A DNA stretch of 64,000 nt from Ochrobactrum sp. CGA5 (lineage in GTDB: Bacteria > Pseudomonadota > Alphaproteobacteria > Rhizobiales > Rhizobiaceae): positions 62,001 to 126,000 of the forward strand of contig NZ_VCIG01000001.1 of NCBI RefSeq assembly GCF_006345815.1. The letters run 5' to 3'. A model generated the notes under the pieces. It saw only the letters and a program-made list of their open reading frames with translations, did not search any database and was not told where the DNA came from. The stretch's first letter is position 1, and every line of letters begins with the position of its first letter. Both the position numbers and the translations under genes were made by a program. Below, piece after piece: positions 63,510 to 64,000 of the stretch.

Positions 63510-64000
63510 ATGGCTCAGCTTTCCATTAAAAATCTCGTCAAGCGTTATGGCACCGTTGAAGTGGTGCATGGCATCAATCTTGAAATCGCCGACAAGGAAT
63601 TTGTCGCTCTTGTTGGTCCGTCCGGCTGCGGCAAGTCCACGACGCTGCGCATGATTGCGGGTCTTGAGAGCATCTCCGATGGTGCGCTCGAAATCGGCGG
63701 CAAAGTGGTGAACGACCTGCCGCCGCGTGATCGCAACATCTCCATGGTGTTCCAGTCCTATGCGCTCTATCCGCATATGTCGGTACGCGAAAACATGGGC
63801 TTTTCGCTGAAAATCGCCAAACAGTCACAAGCGGAAATCGACCGTCGCGTCAATGAGGCATCCGCTATTCTCGGTCTCGAAGCACTGATGGAGCGGCGCC
63901 CGGCACAGCTTTCGGGTGGTCAGCGCCAGCGCGTTGCCATGGGACGCGCCATTGTGCGTAACCCGGAAGTGTTTCTGTTTGACGAACCGCTTTCCAACCT
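63510..64000 (+). CDS. Sugar ABC transporter ATPase (MalK/UgpC type), cut by window end
   Basis: The first 163 codons of a CUT1 ATPase are visible: Walker [19 protein letters not shown] near residue 36, Q-loop [13 protein letters not shown], signature [15 protein letters not shown], and Walker [11 protein letters not shown] at the very end. The C-terminal regulatory domain lies beyond the window. It starts six bases after the second permease gene. Confidence 0.92.
   Translation, partial: MAQLSIKNLVKRYGTVEVVHGINLEIADKEFVALVGPSGCGKSTTLRMIAGLESISDGALEIGGKVVNDLPPRDRNISMVFQSYALYPHMSVRENMGFSLKIAKQSQAEIDRRVNEASAILGLEALMERRPAQLSGGQRQRVAMGRAIVRNPEVFLFDEPLSN

Noticed and set aside
1-64000. CRISPR array, insertion sequence or prophage
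   Set aside because: No regularly spaced direct repeats, transposase, integrase or phage structural genes were seen.

Overview
The window looks like a piece of a Brucellaceae genome, most likely Ochrobactrum/Brucella. The class III aminotransferase at 1227 closely resembles, from memory, the well-known Ochrobactrum anthropi omega-transaminase. A fused cysNC, a GAF-Fis/aldehyde dehydrogenase/ADH/DUF779 cluster and many short palindromic intergenic repeats also fit Rhizobiales. No database search was possible, so names rest on motifs and remembered families. Coding density is high and no integrase, transposase or phage gene was seen: this is ordinary chromosome with several catabolic modules.

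1-12800: a LuxR-family quorum-type regulator, the omega-transaminase, the sulfate activation operon cysD-cysNC-cysQ, tRNA-Pro(CGG), a Crp/Fnr regulator, an atypical LuxR/NarL-type regulator, glpR-glpD, and a GAF-Fis regulator. 12900-17430: aldehyde dehydrogenase, zinc alcohol dehydrogenase, DUF779 protein and a LacI regulator, probably alcohol/aldehyde oxidation. 17430-23370: an LTA-synthase-like sulfatase-fold membrane enzyme, an ABC exporter and a ketoglutarate-semialdehyde-type dehydrogenase.

23400-29600 (minus strand): a compact thiamine operon, thiD-thiO-thiS-thiG-thiE-thiY-tenA-thiX, almost every junction overlapping, behind a sigma-70-like promoter and a TPP riboswitch. No ThiZ ATPase and no thiC lie in it. 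29800-34600: a PAS-GGDEF-EAL protein and the copper ATPase copA, whose promoter carries a CueR-type dyad with a 19-bp spacer; a matching CueR/HmrR regulator is encoded 10 kb away at 44623.

34600-41870: a sugar module (periplasmic binding protein, ATPase, permease, PfkB kinase, GatZ/KbaZ-like protein) with a divergent LacI regulator. 42250-50370: PQQ glucose dehydrogenase, cueR, a YehZYXW-type osmoprotectant transporter and glutamate dehydrogenase. 50690-55880: sarcosine oxidase operon soxBDAG. 56130-64000: a CoA-transferase gene overlapping a gene for a binding-protein-like product without signal peptide, an amidohydrolase, an IclR regulator and a CUT1 ABC transporter cut off by the window end. 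Similar palindromes in the two outward promoters suggest a single IclR regulon; this last module is the best candidate for something not yet described.
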